Source: an uncultured Pseudomonadales bacterium (GTDB lineage Bacteria; Pseudomonadota; Gammaproteobacteria; Pseudomonadales; Porticoccaceae). From it: DNA of 64,000 nucleotides. Of the stretch, positions 18,838 through 29,522 are shown piece after piece; within the stretch, counting starts at the first letter, position 1; every line of letters begins with the position of its first letter. Location of the stretch: assembly GCA_943788445.1 (NCBI GenBank), contig CALSQH010000002.1:1-64000 (forward strand), written 5' to 3'. A model generated the notes under the pieces. It was not told where the DNA came from. It saw nothing but the letters and a program-made list of their open reading frames with translations, and did no database searches. The position numbers and the translations under genes are program-made.

Positions 18838-21800
18838 TTAAAGCTCTGGGATTAATGTATCAAGATAGGCCTCAATCTCTTCTGAACTAGTTCTTGTAGC
18901 ACCATCTGCTATAGCGCCATCGATAAGGTCATCTCCGGTAAAACCAAATGCATATCTAAGAATAATTAGGCCGTCAGTTAAAGCGCTGAGCTGCCCGTTA
19001 CCATCAACATCCAGAAGCTTCTGTGATGAGTCATAAGGGGTTAATGAAAACCTATCTAAACTATCTATAATCCCATCATTATCATCATCACTATCAGCAT
19101 TGTTACCAACACCATCGCTATCACTGTCCAAGGCCTCGTTCGCATCCAAGGGGAACACGTCTAAGTTATCAGCAACACCATCATTATCGTCGTCAGTATC
19201 AGCGTTATTACCAACACCATCACCATCATGATCCAAGGTCTCGCTCGCATCCAAGGGGAACAGATCTAAGTTATCAGCAATACCATCATTATCGTCGTCA
19301 GTATCAGCGTTATTACCAATACCATCAATATCGCTATCCAGAGCCTCGCTCGCATCCAAGGGGAAGGCGTCCAAGGTATCAGCAACACCATCATTATCAT
19401 CATCAGTATCCGCATTGTTACCAATACCATCGCCGTCATGATCCAAAGTCTCGCTTGCATCCAAGGGGAACAGATCTAAGTTATCAGCAACACCATCATT
19501 ATCATCATCAGTATCAGCATTATTACCAACACCATCGCCATCAGTATCAATACTTTCGGAAGAATTTAACGGGAAGGCGTCCAAGGTATCAGCAACACCA
19601 TCGTTATCATCATCAGTATCCGCATTGTTACCAATACCATCGCCGTCATGATCCAAAGTCTCGCTTGCATCCAAGGGGAATATATCTAAGTTATCAGCAA
19701 CACCATCATTATCATCATCAGTATCAGCATTATTACCAACACCATCGCCATCAGTATCAATACTTTCGGAAGAATTTAACGGGAAGGCGTCCAAGGTATC
19801 AGCAACACCATCGTTATCATCATCAGTATCCGCATTGTTACCAATCCCATCGCCGTCATGATCCAAAGTCTCGCTTGCATCCAAGGGGAATATATCTAAG
19901 TTATCGGCAACACCATCATTATCATCATCAGTATCAGCATTATTACCAACACCATCGCCATCAGTATCAATACTTTCGGAAGAATTTAACGGGAACACGT
20001 CTAAGTTATCAGCAACACCATCATTATCATCGTCAGTATCAGCGTTATTACCAACACCATCACCATCATGATCCAAAGTCTCGCTCGCATCCAAGGGGAA
20101 CAGATCTAAGTTATCAGCAACACCATCATTATCATCGTCAGTATCGGCATTATTGCCAATGCCGTCGCTATCGCTATCCAGAGCCTCGCTAGCATCAAGG
20201 GGGAACACATCTAAGCTATCAGCAACACCATCATTATCATCGTCAGTATCAGCGTTGTTACCAACACCATCGCCATCATGATCCAAAGTCTCGCTCGCAT
20301 CCAAGGGGAACAGATCTAAGTTATCAGCAACACCATCATTATCATCGTCAGTATCCAAATAGCCGAAAATACCATCAAAGTCGGCATCATTTTCAAATCG
20401 AATATTGTAATCAGCCGTAATATTCTCAAAATTTAACTCATCCCAATTACAACCGAAACCAAAAGAAAAGTTACTTGCTGCAATCTGCTTTATATAAGTT
20501 AAACGAAAAATTTCATTCTTATAGATGGTTATGACGTGGCGACCCGCAGGAAGCGCGATATTGAGAGCCTCATTAGGCTGCAAGGTCTCTAAACGTTGGC
20601 CATTGATCTCAAAAGAAAGAATCGTACCAGTTTCAGAAGAACAGGCATGCATTCTATTAACCAGGTAGCCATTGAACATTTCGGCAGGGTTGTAAAGCGA
20701 GTCGGTATTATCGCCTACGCCGTCACCATCACTGTCAAACCATTCATTTTCATCACTCGGAAATATATCAGCAGAGTTAATGAAACCATCGCCATCAGTA
20801 TCATCATCGGGAATGCCATCACCATCTGCATCGGTATCGCTGTTATCACCAATACCATCACCATCTGTATCTATTGTTTCTGTCGCATCAAGAGGAAATG
20901 CGTCAACACCGTCTAAAACACCATCACCATCAGAATCAGCCAATAACGGATTAGTGCCATTCGAAATCTCCAGGGTATCAGCAACACCATCATTATCATC
21001 GTCAGTATCAGCGTTGTTACCAATACCATCGGAATCAGTATCAATACTTTCGGAGGAATTTAGCGGGAAGGCGTCCAAGGTATCAGCAACACCATCATTA
21101 TCATCGTCGTTATCCGTTGAATTTAAAGTGCCATCATTATCTGTATCAATGTCAATATTGGCAGAAATTCCGAGATTCAGGGCTGCATTATCGCCAGTAT
21201 GTTGAAGAGTTAAATTTCCAGAAAATATACCTAAGCCAACCTGATCTGTGTTTAACCCAACATTAAAATATACTGACTCACTTGGCTGGATTGTTCTGTT
21301 GGTAAGGTCTGTACTTAGGCTATAGCTAGATGACGTTATTGAGGTTATGGAAATTTCTCTATTTCCGTCATTTGTAACAGAGAACTGTTTAGAACCATTA
21401 AATCCAGCCAAGCGGGAACCAAACCCCCAACTAGACTTATCACTCTGAAGTGAGGCAGTAATGTTTTTATAGGCATTTCTGTGAGCTCTACCAAAACCAC
21501 TATCAAATGGAGTTAACAAAGAATATGAGTTTTGCTTATACTGGTAATTATTTTCAAGGCCATAATGCTCCATCATTGTGTAATCGTCTGACATGACTTG
21601 TAATGCAATAGCATCATCTTCACCAATAAAAGACGAAATACCCCATGCACTGCTTAATGATTCTCCTAAATTAGTTCCATAATACCCCAGTATCTCTCGG
21701 CTTTCGAGGTCATAAATAATGACATTTGAAACTGCTTGTCCGCCCACTTCATAATCAGTCCAGTCTACAAAGTCAAAGCTAATAACATTATTACGAGTGT

Positions 21801-24399
21801 TTGAAAATTTGGGAAAACCAATATTAAAATTAGAATCGGAAGTCGAAAAAGGGTATTGAGTAGTCTTTGTGCCATAGTCATAAATACCAATTGACCAAAA
21901 TGTCAGGCACCCTTCCTGATCAGGTATTTCTCTACAAATTGAGAAATCAAAAATTAATTTTTGCCCAGAAGTATCAAAGCTAATTGCGTCGACCACATCT
22001 GCCGCTTCACCATCACTGCTGGTAGAATAATTTGGCCCAGTCACGGCAATAAGTTCCCACGACTTCGTAACAAAACTATAAATATGTATATCACTCGAGT
22101 TAGTGAATACTAGTGCGAACTTTTCTCCATCAGGGCTGGAGGTAAAAGAACGTATAGAACTGCCTTCCATCAGAACGGCATCTTCACCCGAATTACCAAT
22201 CGGGGTAATTCTGAAATCATTGTCATTGCCCTTGTATATCACATAACTAAATCCATCTGGATCTGTAAAAACTGCTGGTGTAGTCCCGAGGGCTGGTACG
22301 TCATTAATAGGGCCAATTTGTGCAGATGGCACCCAGCTAGTGAATGGTTTGTTTATGACTTGAACATAAATATCGTACTCTTCATAGAAGAGATCATCCA
22401 TAGATCCATCCCTTGGGTATAGATGAACAAGTAGATCATCACCAGTTTCCAATGAAAACTGGCTAACACCACCCTCACTAATAACATCTGATGTAGTCAC
22501 TCCCACAGCATCCCATGCAGTGGTAACAGCAGTATATTCTTGGCTATTTCGACCATATATACTCTCTGCCTCCAAAATCATAGTATTAGCTGAGTCAATA
22601 AAATCAGAGTTTGGTGAAAGTTTTAATAAAGTTGCATAGGCCAAAGTCTCGGTTTTTTTCTTACCTATACTTTGCCCAAGACCTTCAGCTGTTAGACCCT
22701 CAGCTATTAGATAAAGTGCTTTATTTGGGATGCCGCTATTAGTATGTACCCCACCGTGGTCATAGGTGATTGGTAAATTCTGAAAATCTGTCATATGACT
22801 TGGATCACCTTTACTCTCAGGATTAGACATTGATCTCATATAATCGCCTGATGAATAGAGGTCTTCACCAAGATACCAGTCCTCCCGGTCTACCATAGCA
22901 CCGAAAAAATCTGCAAAGGATTCGCTTAATGCGCCGGATTGATTCTGATAGACTAAATTTGCTGAATGTACGACAACACCATGCGAATACTCATGTGCAG
23001 CAATATCTTTGGATATAGCCACATTATTCCAACCTTCCGATCCCCCACCTGTACCGTAGTACATCGTTCCGTTGTACCAATAGGCGTTTTCCAATGGTTC
23101 GCCGTCATAAGTTACGTTAACAATCGCTTCAAGCCTTGCGCCTTGACCATCAAAGCTATTTCTGGAATGCGAATCAAAAAAGTAGTCAAAACTCTGCTGG
23201 GCGTTATACATCGCACTGACTGCTGCAGGGTCCCAGTCTGAATAGCGACGATTAGAAAATATATAGCTATTGGAATCTCCGTTATCAATACCGATATGAG
23301 TCCCGCCTGACTCGGGAAAAGTGACATCCTTAAGAATATAGCCACCGTTTACGGCATGTGAATTAAATGAACGATTAGTAGCCTGGAGATCAAGCCCAGA
23401 ACTTGCGGTCACAAAATCGTAGAAAAGAGGAATTTTTGCGACAGTGGATTTGGTATTTGCATCAAAGTAAATATTCCAAACCCGCCCTTCAGACTGCACA
23501 GCTTTAACTTTATAGGCGTAAATGGGCATATTTGAATGCAAATAAATACCTCGCTCTGCACTCTCAATGCTGACACTAGCAGAATTTAATGATTTCAACT
23601 CATTTGACACTAGACCCATCAACTGAGCGCTATCAATCTTTACTGAAGTGTCTAAATTATCTGAAATTGGTCTAAATTTTCCGGCTATTGATCTGACCGA
23701 ACCATTTTTTGCTGTGACAACCAATTGACGACCCCAAACCGGCAATCCGTCATAAACCCGATCAATTCGAACAATGACCTCGTCTCTGGCATTAGTTTCT
23801 GGGCTTCCATTCAAAGCTGCACTTTCATTAATTCCGAATCCAGTTAATGCTTTATGGCTCATCACTAAACTTAAAGCTTCATCAGCTACTGAAGAAACCG
23901 TTTGATCTTGCGAAGTAAGCTTAAAATCCCCTGAAATTGAAAGGATATTATTCGATGAATCAAATCTAAGGGACGGATCATCTCCCGAAGGATCTAAGCT
24001 CGCTAGTGACTCCAGATCAGCCCGCATTAAAGGATTTATCACATCTTCAATATTCACTTGACGTGTGTTTAACGGTTTTTCAAGAACCTCAGATACCTTT
24101 GTTAGTTCAGCATTTAATTCCGCAGAAGAAAGCTTTTTCGCTTTATTTTCAGAGTTATTTTTAGCTAAGTGACTAACACTCCTCGCGGCAATTAGAGAAG
24201 CCTCCGATATTTCATTTTGGCCGTGTAAAACTTTGGATATCTTTTCAAGCACTTCTGGATCTTGAAATTCGTTAGAGTTATTTTTTTCATAAAATACTAG
24301 CGATAGGCAGATCAAGGCAATAAGAGCTGAGAGTACAATCAGAATTATTTTACGGACTATTCTATTTTTTATTATGTTAACCATTACTTCGCCTGCCAT
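18838..24399 (-). CDS. Giant secreted M4 (thermolysin-like) metalloprotease with TSP3 repeats and dockerin-like end
   Basis: A 1853-residue secreted protein. An N-terminal hydrophobic segment (about residues 15-35) is a signal or anchor. A propeptide follows, then a peptidase M4 domain at about residues 400-640 with zinc site HEYSHG (near 468), the third zinc ligand in GALSESFADFFG and the catalytic His in DHGGVHTNSG. A beta-propeller-like region (SSPDGEKFALVF) runs to about 1000. Then come an Ig-like segment and thrombospondin type 3 calcium repeats (DTDDDNDGVADNLD) in two blocks. The last 57 residues (DVDGNGQLSALTDGLIILRY) form a dockerin-like EF-hand module. The neighbouring protein shares the TSP3 repeats and this C-terminus. 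Likely role: extracellular protein degradation. Confidence 0.9.
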   Translation of the reverse strand: MAGEVMVNIIKNRIVRKIILIVLSALIALICLSLVFYEKNNSNEFQDPEVLEKISKVLHGQNEISEASLIAARSVSHLAKNNSENKAKKLSSAELNAELTKVSEVLEKPLNTRQVNIEDVINPLMRADLESLASLDPSGDDPSLRFDSSNNILSISGDFKLTSQDQTVSSVADEALSLVMSHKALTGFGINESAALNGSPETNARDEVIVRIDRVYDGLPVWGRQLVVTAKNGSVRSIAGKFRPISDNLDTSVKIDSAQLMGLVSNELKSLNSASVSIESAERGIYLHSNMPIYAYKVKAVQSEGRVWNIYFDANTKSTVAKIPLFYDFVTASSGLDLQATNRSFNSHAVNGGYILKDVTFPESGGTHIGIDNGDSNSYIFSNRRYSDWDPAAVSAMYNAQQSFDYFFDSHSRNSFDGQGARLEAIVNVTYDGEPLENAYWYNGTMYYGTGGGSEGWNNVAISKDIAAHEYSHGVVVHSANLVYQNQSGALSESFADFFGAMVDREDWYLGEDLYSSGDYMRSMSNPESKGDPSHMTDFQNLPITYDHGGVHTNSGIPNKALYLIAEGLTAEGLGQSIGKKKTETLAYATLLKLSPNSDFIDSANTMILEAESIYGRNSQEYTAVTTAWDAVGVTTSDVISEGGVSQFSLETGDDLLVHLYPRDGSMDDLFYEEYDIYVQVINKPFTSWVPSAQIGPINDVPALGTTPAVFTDPDGFSYVIYKGNDNDFRITPIGNSGEDAVLMEGSSIRSFTSSPDGEKFALVFTNSSDIHIYSFVTKSWELIAVTGPNYSTSSDGEAADVVDAISFDTSGQKLIFDFSICREIPDQEGCLTFWSIGIYDYGTKTTQYPFSTSDSNFNIGFPKFSNTRNNVISFDFVDWTDYEVGGQAVSNVIIYDLESREILGYYGTNLGESLSSAWGISSFIGEDDAIALQVMSDDYTMMEHYGLENNYQYKQNSYSLLTPFDSGFGRAHRNAYKNITASLQSDKSSWGFGSRLAGFNGSKQFSVTNDGNREISITSITSSSYSLSTDLTNRTIQPSESVYFNVGLNTDQVGLGIFSGNLTLQHTGDNAALNLGISANIDIDTDNDGTLNSTDNDDDNDGVADTLDAFPLNSSESIDTDSDGIGNNADTDDDNDGVADTLEISNGTNPLLADSDGDGVLDGVDAFPLDATETIDTDGDGIGDNSDTDADGDGIPDDDTDGDGFINSADIFPSDENEWFDSDGDGVGDNTDSLYNPAEMFNGYLVNRMHACSSETGTILSFEINGQRLETLQPNEALNIALPAGRHVITIYKNEIFRLTYIKQIAASNFSFGFGCNWDELNFENITADYNIRFENDADFDGIFGYLDTDDDNDGVADNLDLFPLDASETLDHDGDGVGNNADTDDDNDGVADSLDVFPLDASEALDSDSDGIGNNADTDDDNDGVADNLDLFPLDASETLDHDGDGVGNNADTDDDNDGVADNLDVFPLNSSESIDTDGDGVGNNADTDDDNDGVADNLDIFPLDASETLDHDGDGIGNNADTDDDNDGVADTLDAFPLNSSESIDTDGDGVGNNADTDDDNDGVADNLDIFPLDASETLDHDGDGIGNNADTDDDNDGVADTLDAFPLNSSESIDTDGDGVGNNADTDDDNDGVADNLDLFPLDASETLDHDGDGIGNNADTDDDNDGVADTLDAFPLDASEALDSDIDGIGNNADTDDDNDGIADNLDLFPLDASETLDHDGDGVGNNADTDDDNDGVADNLDVFPLDANEALDSDSDGVGNNADSDDDNDGIIDSLDRFSLTPYDSSQKLLDVDGNGQLSALTDGLIILRYAFGFTGDDLIDGAIADGATRTSSEEIEAYLDTLIPEL
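19040..20360 (-). repeat. Array of 105-bp TSP3 coding repeats in a 210-bp higher-order period
   Basis: About 12-13 copies of a 35-codon unit, DTDDDNDGVADxLDxFPLxx then SExxDxDGDGxGNNA. Two alternating versions (FPLDASETLDHDGDG and FPLNSSESIDTDGDG) make a 210-bp period that is nearly identical at DNA level over roughly 19380-20040. Such identity points to recent unequal recombination or gene conversion. More diverged units lie at about 20690-21130. Each unit should bind several Ca2+ ions and act as a rigid spacer. Confidence 0.9.
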
Positions 24400-24501
24400 T
24401 TAAAATATTTAACTATGAATAAACAAAGCTAGATAAATCAATCTATCAGTGCCTATTTACTATTTCTATTTTTTACAAAACCTAATACAACCTATACGCT
24501 G

Positions 24502-27500
24502 CTAGAGGTTTGGCATCAGTGACCCAAGGTAGGCCTCAATCTCTTCTGAACTGGTTCTTGTTGCGTCTTCAGCCACAGCGTCATTGATAAGCGCATCGCC
24601 ATTAAAGCCGAACATATAACGAAGAATAATAAGCGCATCTGTCAGTGCCCCCACCCGCCCATTACCATCTATATCAAGTAATTTTTGTGTAGGATCATAT
24701 GGTATTAAAGAAAACCTATCTAAAGCATCCTCAATACCATCGCCATCATCATCTGGGTCAGTATTGTTACCAATACCGTCGTTATCAGTATCTAGCCACT
24801 CAAGAAAATCTAGAGGGAACGCATCTGAACCATCAATAAAATCATCACCATCTGTATCAGCTAATAGTGGATTCGTTCCGATCGAAATTTCTGCTGTGTC
24901 CGAAAGTCCATCATTATCATCATCGGTATCAGCGTTATTACCTATACCGTCAATATCTGTATCTAAGGTCTCGCTTGCATCTAAGGGGAATGCATCTGAG
25001 TTATCAGCAACACCATCATTATCCGTATCCGAAGAGGCCGTAGGATCTAGCGGGTAGGCATCAACGACATCTGCAATACCATCATTATCATCATCTGTAT
25101 CAGAATTATTGCCTATTCCATCACCATCAGTATCAATCGACTCAGTGGGGTCATCTGGAAAGGCATCATTGTCATCATTAACACCATCACTATCTGAATC
25201 ACATTGCCCATTTGATACTGGGGTGACTGATTCAATTTCAGCACCCGGCCAGCCAGCCTGATCTTCGCAATAAGAAATATTAGAAAGAGCTAAACTCGAC
25301 GCAAAAGCATTGTTATATAAAACCGGCCTAGCTCCCAGAAAAGAAACCTGAGTAAACTGATTCTGACCAAATGCCCAAGCGTTAACAGTCATAACGCTGC
25401 TCGGTACACTCAGGCTTGTTAACTGATTTCCACGAAAAGCTTTAGCGCCAATAATTTTGACGCTATAACCATCAATACTCTCGGGAATTACTAGATCTGG
25501 AGGACATGTTTCAACACATCCCAAAATCATCGCATCGTTTGATATTAAGAAATATTTCCAAGTTCCATTATTAACGCCAATGTTGTCATTAAAGGCTGTA
25601 GAACTAAGGCTAGTTACGCTTTCAGGAATAGTTACACTGGCTAATTGGTTAAGTGCGAAAGCACCGCCCTTGATAACGTTTACGCCCTCAAGAATGGTTA
25701 CATTGGTTAACTGATTGCGACGAAAAGCTCCACTGCCAAGACTAGTCACGCTTCCTGGAATGATTACGTTGGTTAACTGGTTAAATGCGAAAGCATCTCT
25801 ACCAATTATGGTCACGCTGTCAGGAATGGTTATGCTGGTTAGCTTATTTCGATCAAAGGCCCTATGACCAATACTAGTTACACTTTCAGGGATAGTGACA
25901 GTGGTTAACTGGTTATTAAGAAAAGCGCTTTCACGTATAGTTGTAACACTGTTGGGAATATTAACACTGGTTAAGTTCGTAGAATTAAAAACAGAACGAC
26001 CAATGACATTCACGCCATCACCGATAGTGACGCTACTTAATTGGTAGTTATCATAGAAAGTTGCCTCGAGAATCTTCACGCTGCCAGGGATAATCACGCT
26101 GGTTAATCGATTACGTGCAAAAGCTCCATCACCAATTTCAGCAATCCCCTCAGGAATCAGCACACTCAATATCCCACTGTTATAGAAAGCTTCCCGACCA
26201 ATACCTGTCACGCTTTTTCCCACAAGGGTATTCGGTATCATTAGTTCTGCAGGGCAGGTGCTAAAGCAGCCTGTAATTGTGACGTTATCTCCATCAATGC
26301 TATACAGGAAACCGTTGGCACCATCTAAGGGAGATGTATCCAGGCTATCGTAGATACCATCGTTATCATCGTCGTTGTCTGCATTATTACCAATACCATC
26401 CAAATCCGTATCTGTGGTTTCGGTCGGATCAAACGGAAAAGCATCTAAACTATCTTCAACACCGTCATTATCACCATCGGTGTCTGTGTTATCGCCAATA
26501 CCATCATTATCAGTATCTAGAGTTTCGTTGGGATCCAAAGGGAATAAATCATCAGTATCTGCTACACCATCGTCGTCACTATCAAGCTTTAGGCTGAAGC
26601 GTTGGCCAGACGCACCCCATACCACAACAAAATTGCCGTTAGAACCTCCTGCAATAGAAGGATTCCGTTGGCCACCATACGTCAAGGTATTTACTAAAAC
26701 CTCACCCCCAATAAAAGCGCCATCAGATGCAAAGCGCTGCCCTATCAAGCCGGTATTTGAACCATCCCAGGGATGACCACCCTGCCAAGTAATGAAGAAC
26801 CCTCCATCGGGCAATGATGCTATAGAAGGGTTTTTCATTGTATGAATTGAATTGGTGAGAAAGGTATTTACAACAAACCTGTCCCCTACAGCATCTCCTG
26901 CAGGACTGTATATTTGGGCAAAAACATTACGACTATTGCTATGTCTGTTGCTATGTCTGTCATTCCAAGAAACGACAAAGCCATCATTCGATAGGCTTGA
27001 AATTGAGATATCTCCATAGGGCTGATCAACAGTTTCCAACAAAATAGGCTCGCTGGAAGCTGTTCCATTTGCACCAAAAAGATGAATGGAAATACCGTTA
27101 GTTTGATGAGTATCAAACGAATTTACTCTTGCAACGACAAATCCACTGCCAAGAGAAGAAGCTGAAATTTGATAATGACTTTGGTGTGTAGCACTTATAA
27201 GTAATTCATCTCCAACAGCCAATCCATTAGCATCAAACATTTGCGCATAGAGTCCGCTTCTATCCTGAGATGGCCAAATGACAACAAAACCGCCGTTATT
27301 AAGACCCGCTATATCAATATATCTGGTGTGAGATGAGCTGTCAGCAGTAACCAAAAATTCATCACCTATTTTTTCACCATTAGCGCCAAAGCGTTGCCCG
27401 TATATCTGTCCAGAGCCACTTTGATGCCCTGTCCATGCGACTACAAACCCGCCATCAGCGAGCTCGGTTAAAGCTGGATTCACTTGCTCATCATAAGTGT

Positions 27501-29253
27501 CAGTATTGACCAAAAAATTTTCACCAAGCGCAACACCATTAGCTCCAAATCGCTGACCATAGATTTCGACATGTCTACGAGACCAGTCCATATAACCCCA
27601 TATTGAAACAAATCCACCATCAGATAGCATAGCAACAGTGTGATCAAGTCCTCCACCAGGAATAGTAATTTCTGAGCCGTTTTTATCTAGAGTCTTACTT
27701 CCATCAAGAGGAAAGGCGTCATACACATCTTCGGCCCCATCATTGTCATCATCGGTGTCAGCATTGTTGCCTATTCCATCAGCATCAGTATCAATTGCCC
27801 CGGCATCACATTCGGCGCTGATTACAGGGGTTGTTGAATCTATATCAGCACCAGGCCAATGAAGGCCGCGGCAATAATAAATGACCGGAGGAGCTGCAGC
27901 ATATTCATCGGTACTAGTAGATTGATAGAAAGTAGTATCAGCACGTTCCAAATTAGGCCTATCACCTTGAAAATAAACAGTCGATATCCTATTGTATGTG
28001 AAAGCATCTTGACCAATATTGATTACAGTGTCAGGAATATTAATATTTGTAAGGGCATTATTTCTGAAAGCAGAATCGCCAATACTGCTAACGTTAGTGC
28101 CGATTGTTACATCCACTAGTTTGTTATGAGAAAAAGCCGAATCACCAATATGTATAACACTGTCAGGGATAGTCACGCTGGTTAGCTGGTTAGAACTAAA
28201 AGCAGAATTGCCAATATGGGTTACACTTTCAGGGATGGTTAAACTGGTTAGCCCAAAACCATCAAACGCATAAGCGGGAATTTCAATTAGCCCTTTACCC
28301 AAAGTTAAGCTTCTTAACGGATTATCCTTGAAAACATTTGAGCCAATACTGGTCACGCTGTCTGGGATGGCTAAGCTGGTGAGATGGTTATGAGAAAAAG
28401 CCCCTTCGCCAATACTGGTCACGCCGTCTGAGATGGCTAAGCTGGTTAGCTGGTTACCATAGAAAGCACTATCGCCAATGATGGTTACACTGCCAGGGAT
28501 GGCTAAGCTGGTGAGATGGTTATGAGAAAAAGCCCCTCTGCCAATACTGGTCAAGCCATCTGAGATGGCTAAGCTGGTTAGCTGGTTTGAAGAAAAAGCC
28601 TCTTCGCCAATACTGGTCACGCCGCCTGAGATGGCTAAGCTGGTGATATGGTTACCATAGAAAGCACTATCGCCAATGGTGGTTACACTGCTAGGGATCG
28701 TCACACTGATTAACTGGTTACCATAGAAAGCCCGCTCGCCAATACTCGTCACGCTGTCACCGATCGTCATACTGGCTAACTGGTTACCATAGAAAGCCCG
28801 TCCGCCAATGCTGGTCACACTGCCAGGGATCGTCACACTGGTTAACTGGTTACCAGAGAAAGCAGTAGCCCCAATACTGGTCGCGCCGTCTGGGATCGTC
28901 ACACTGGTTAACTGGTTACTAGCAAAAGCAGAAACCCCAATACTGGTCACGCCGTCTGGAATAATTACATGGGTAAGCTCATTACTCATGAACGCACTAA
29001 CACCAATACCTGTCACGCTTTTTCCTAAAAGGGTATTTGGTATAACTAATTCTGAAGGGCATCTACCAGAGCAGCCGTCAACTCTAACGTTATCGCCATC
29101 TAGATAATAGATCCAAGTCCCATCATCTAGGGCAGCACTGTTGACCGAAAAAAACAATAAGCTCAAAAACCCCAGCTTTTTCACTAAAGAACCTGCGAAT
29201 AAAGCGCCAAAAGTCCGCATGTTGCTTTGATCCATTTTCATATTCCGTCTCAT
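24502..29253 (-). CDS. Giant secreted BspA-type leucine-rich-repeat protein with TSP3 repeats and dockerin-like end
   Basis: A 1583-residue predicted secreted protein with a signal peptide (LGFLSLLFFSVNSAA). Two blocks of LRR_5/BspA repeats of 23 residues (about 50-460 and 1040-1340) use the unit LTSVTIPDSVTSIGxxAFxxNQ. Between them, about 540-880, lie repeats of the type DGGFVVSWN...GQRFGANG, a beta-propeller-like repeat of surface proteins. TSP3 units (DTDDDNDG) occur in three places. The C-terminus DIDGNGRVGALTDALIILRY closely matches that of the M4 protease next door. BspA repeats often mediate adhesion, so surface binding is plausible but inferred. Confidence 0.85.
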   Translation of the reverse strand: MRRNMKMDQSNMRTFGALFAGSLVKKLGFLSLLFFSVNSAALDDGTWIYYLDGDNVRVDGCSGRCPSELVIPNTLLGKSVTGIGVSAFMSNELTHVIIPDGVTSIGVSAFASNQLTSVTIPDGATSIGATAFSGNQLTSVTIPGSVTSIGGRAFYGNQLASMTIGDSVTSIGERAFYGNQLISVTIPSSVTTIGDSAFYGNHITSLAISGGVTSIGEEAFSSNQLTSLAISDGLTSIGRGAFSHNHLTSLAIPGSVTIIGDSAFYGNQLTSLAISDGVTSIGEGAFSHNHLTSLAIPDSVTSIGSNVFKDNPLRSLTLGKGLIEIPAYAFDGFGLTSLTIPESVTHIGNSAFSSNQLTSVTIPDSVIHIGDSAFSHNKLVDVTIGTNVSSIGDSAFRNNALTNINIPDTVINIGQDAFTYNRISTVYFQGDRPNLERADTTFYQSTSTDEYAAAPPVIYYCRGLHWPGADIDSTTPVISAECDAGAIDTDADGIGNNADTDDDNDGAEDVYDAFPLDGSKTLDKNGSEITIPGGGLDHTVAMLSDGGFVSIWGYMDWSRRHVEIYGQRFGANGVALGENFLVNTDTYDEQVNPALTELADGGFVVAWTGHQSGSGQIYGQRFGANGEKIGDEFLVTADSSSHTRYIDIAGLNNGGFVVIWPSQDRSGLYAQMFDANGLAVGDELLISATHQSHYQISASSLGSGFVVARVNSFDTHQTNGISIHLFGANGTASSEPILLETVDQPYGDISISSLSNDGFVVSWNDRHSNRHSNSRNVFAQIYSPAGDAVGDRFVVNTFLTNSIHTMKNPSIASLPDGGFFITWQGGHPWDGSNTGLIGQRFASDGAFIGGEVLVNTLTYGGQRNPSIAGGSNGNFVVVWGASGQRFSLKLDSDDDGVADTDDLFPLDPNETLDTDNDGIGDNTDTDGDNDGVEDSLDAFPFDPTETTDTDLDGIGNNADNDDDNDGIYDSLDTSPLDGANGFLYSIDGDNVTITGCFSTCPAELMIPNTLVGKSVTGIGREAFYNSGILSVLIPEGIAEIGDGAFARNRLTSVIIPGSVKILEATFYDNYQLSSVTIGDGVNVIGRSVFNSTNLTSVNIPNSVTTIRESAFLNNQLTTVTIPESVTSIGHRAFDRNKLTSITIPDSVTIIGRDAFAFNQLTNVIIPGSVTSLGSGAFRRNQLTNVTILEGVNVIKGGAFALNQLASVTIPESVTSLSSTAFNDNIGVNNGTWKYFLISNDAMILGCVETCPPDLVIPESIDGYSVKIIGAKAFRGNQLTSLSVPSSVMTVNAWAFGQNQFTQVSFLGARPVLYNNAFASSLALSNISYCEDQAGWPGAEIESVTPVSNGQCDSDSDGVNDDNDAFPDDPTESIDTDGDGIGNNSDTDDDNDGIADVVDAYPLDPTASSDTDNDGVADNSDAFPLDASETLDTDIDGIGNNADTDDDNDGLSDTAEISIGTNPLLADTDGDDFIDGSDAFPLDFLEWLDTDNDGIGNNTDPDDDGDGIEDALDRFSLIPYDPTQKLLDIDGNGRVGALTDALIILRYMFGFNGDALINDAVAEDATRTSSEEIEAYLGSLMPNL

Positions 29254-29522
29254 CTAACCTAATCCCCTAGACCCTTTAAATATTGTATACATATGGTAAC
29301 CATATGAAGGCTTACTCATTAAGCATTATGGAACCACCTAGAAATAGGCATTCAGGCTACGCTTAAAATATTTACAAATGCATAATATCTGTTTTTAAAG
29401 GACGTAGCTAATCTTTCAGCCTCCATTAGCTAGAACCTGAGTAGAGGGAGTTCATTAGCTTCTCTAAGCTAAATTTTCATGATGGACAATAATTGAGGCT
29501 AGATAGGTGAAATCTTCTTCAT

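Noticed and set aside
19455..20192. A 245-residue His/Tyr-rich open frame antisense to the protease repeats
   Set aside because: It is the mirror of the Asp-rich TSP3 coding repeats. The composition follows from the complementary codons, and there is no independent evidence.
19040..20360. CRISPR-like regular repeats
   Set aside because: The repeats are contiguous, in frame and encode a known calcium-binding motif. There are no unique spacers and no cas genes.
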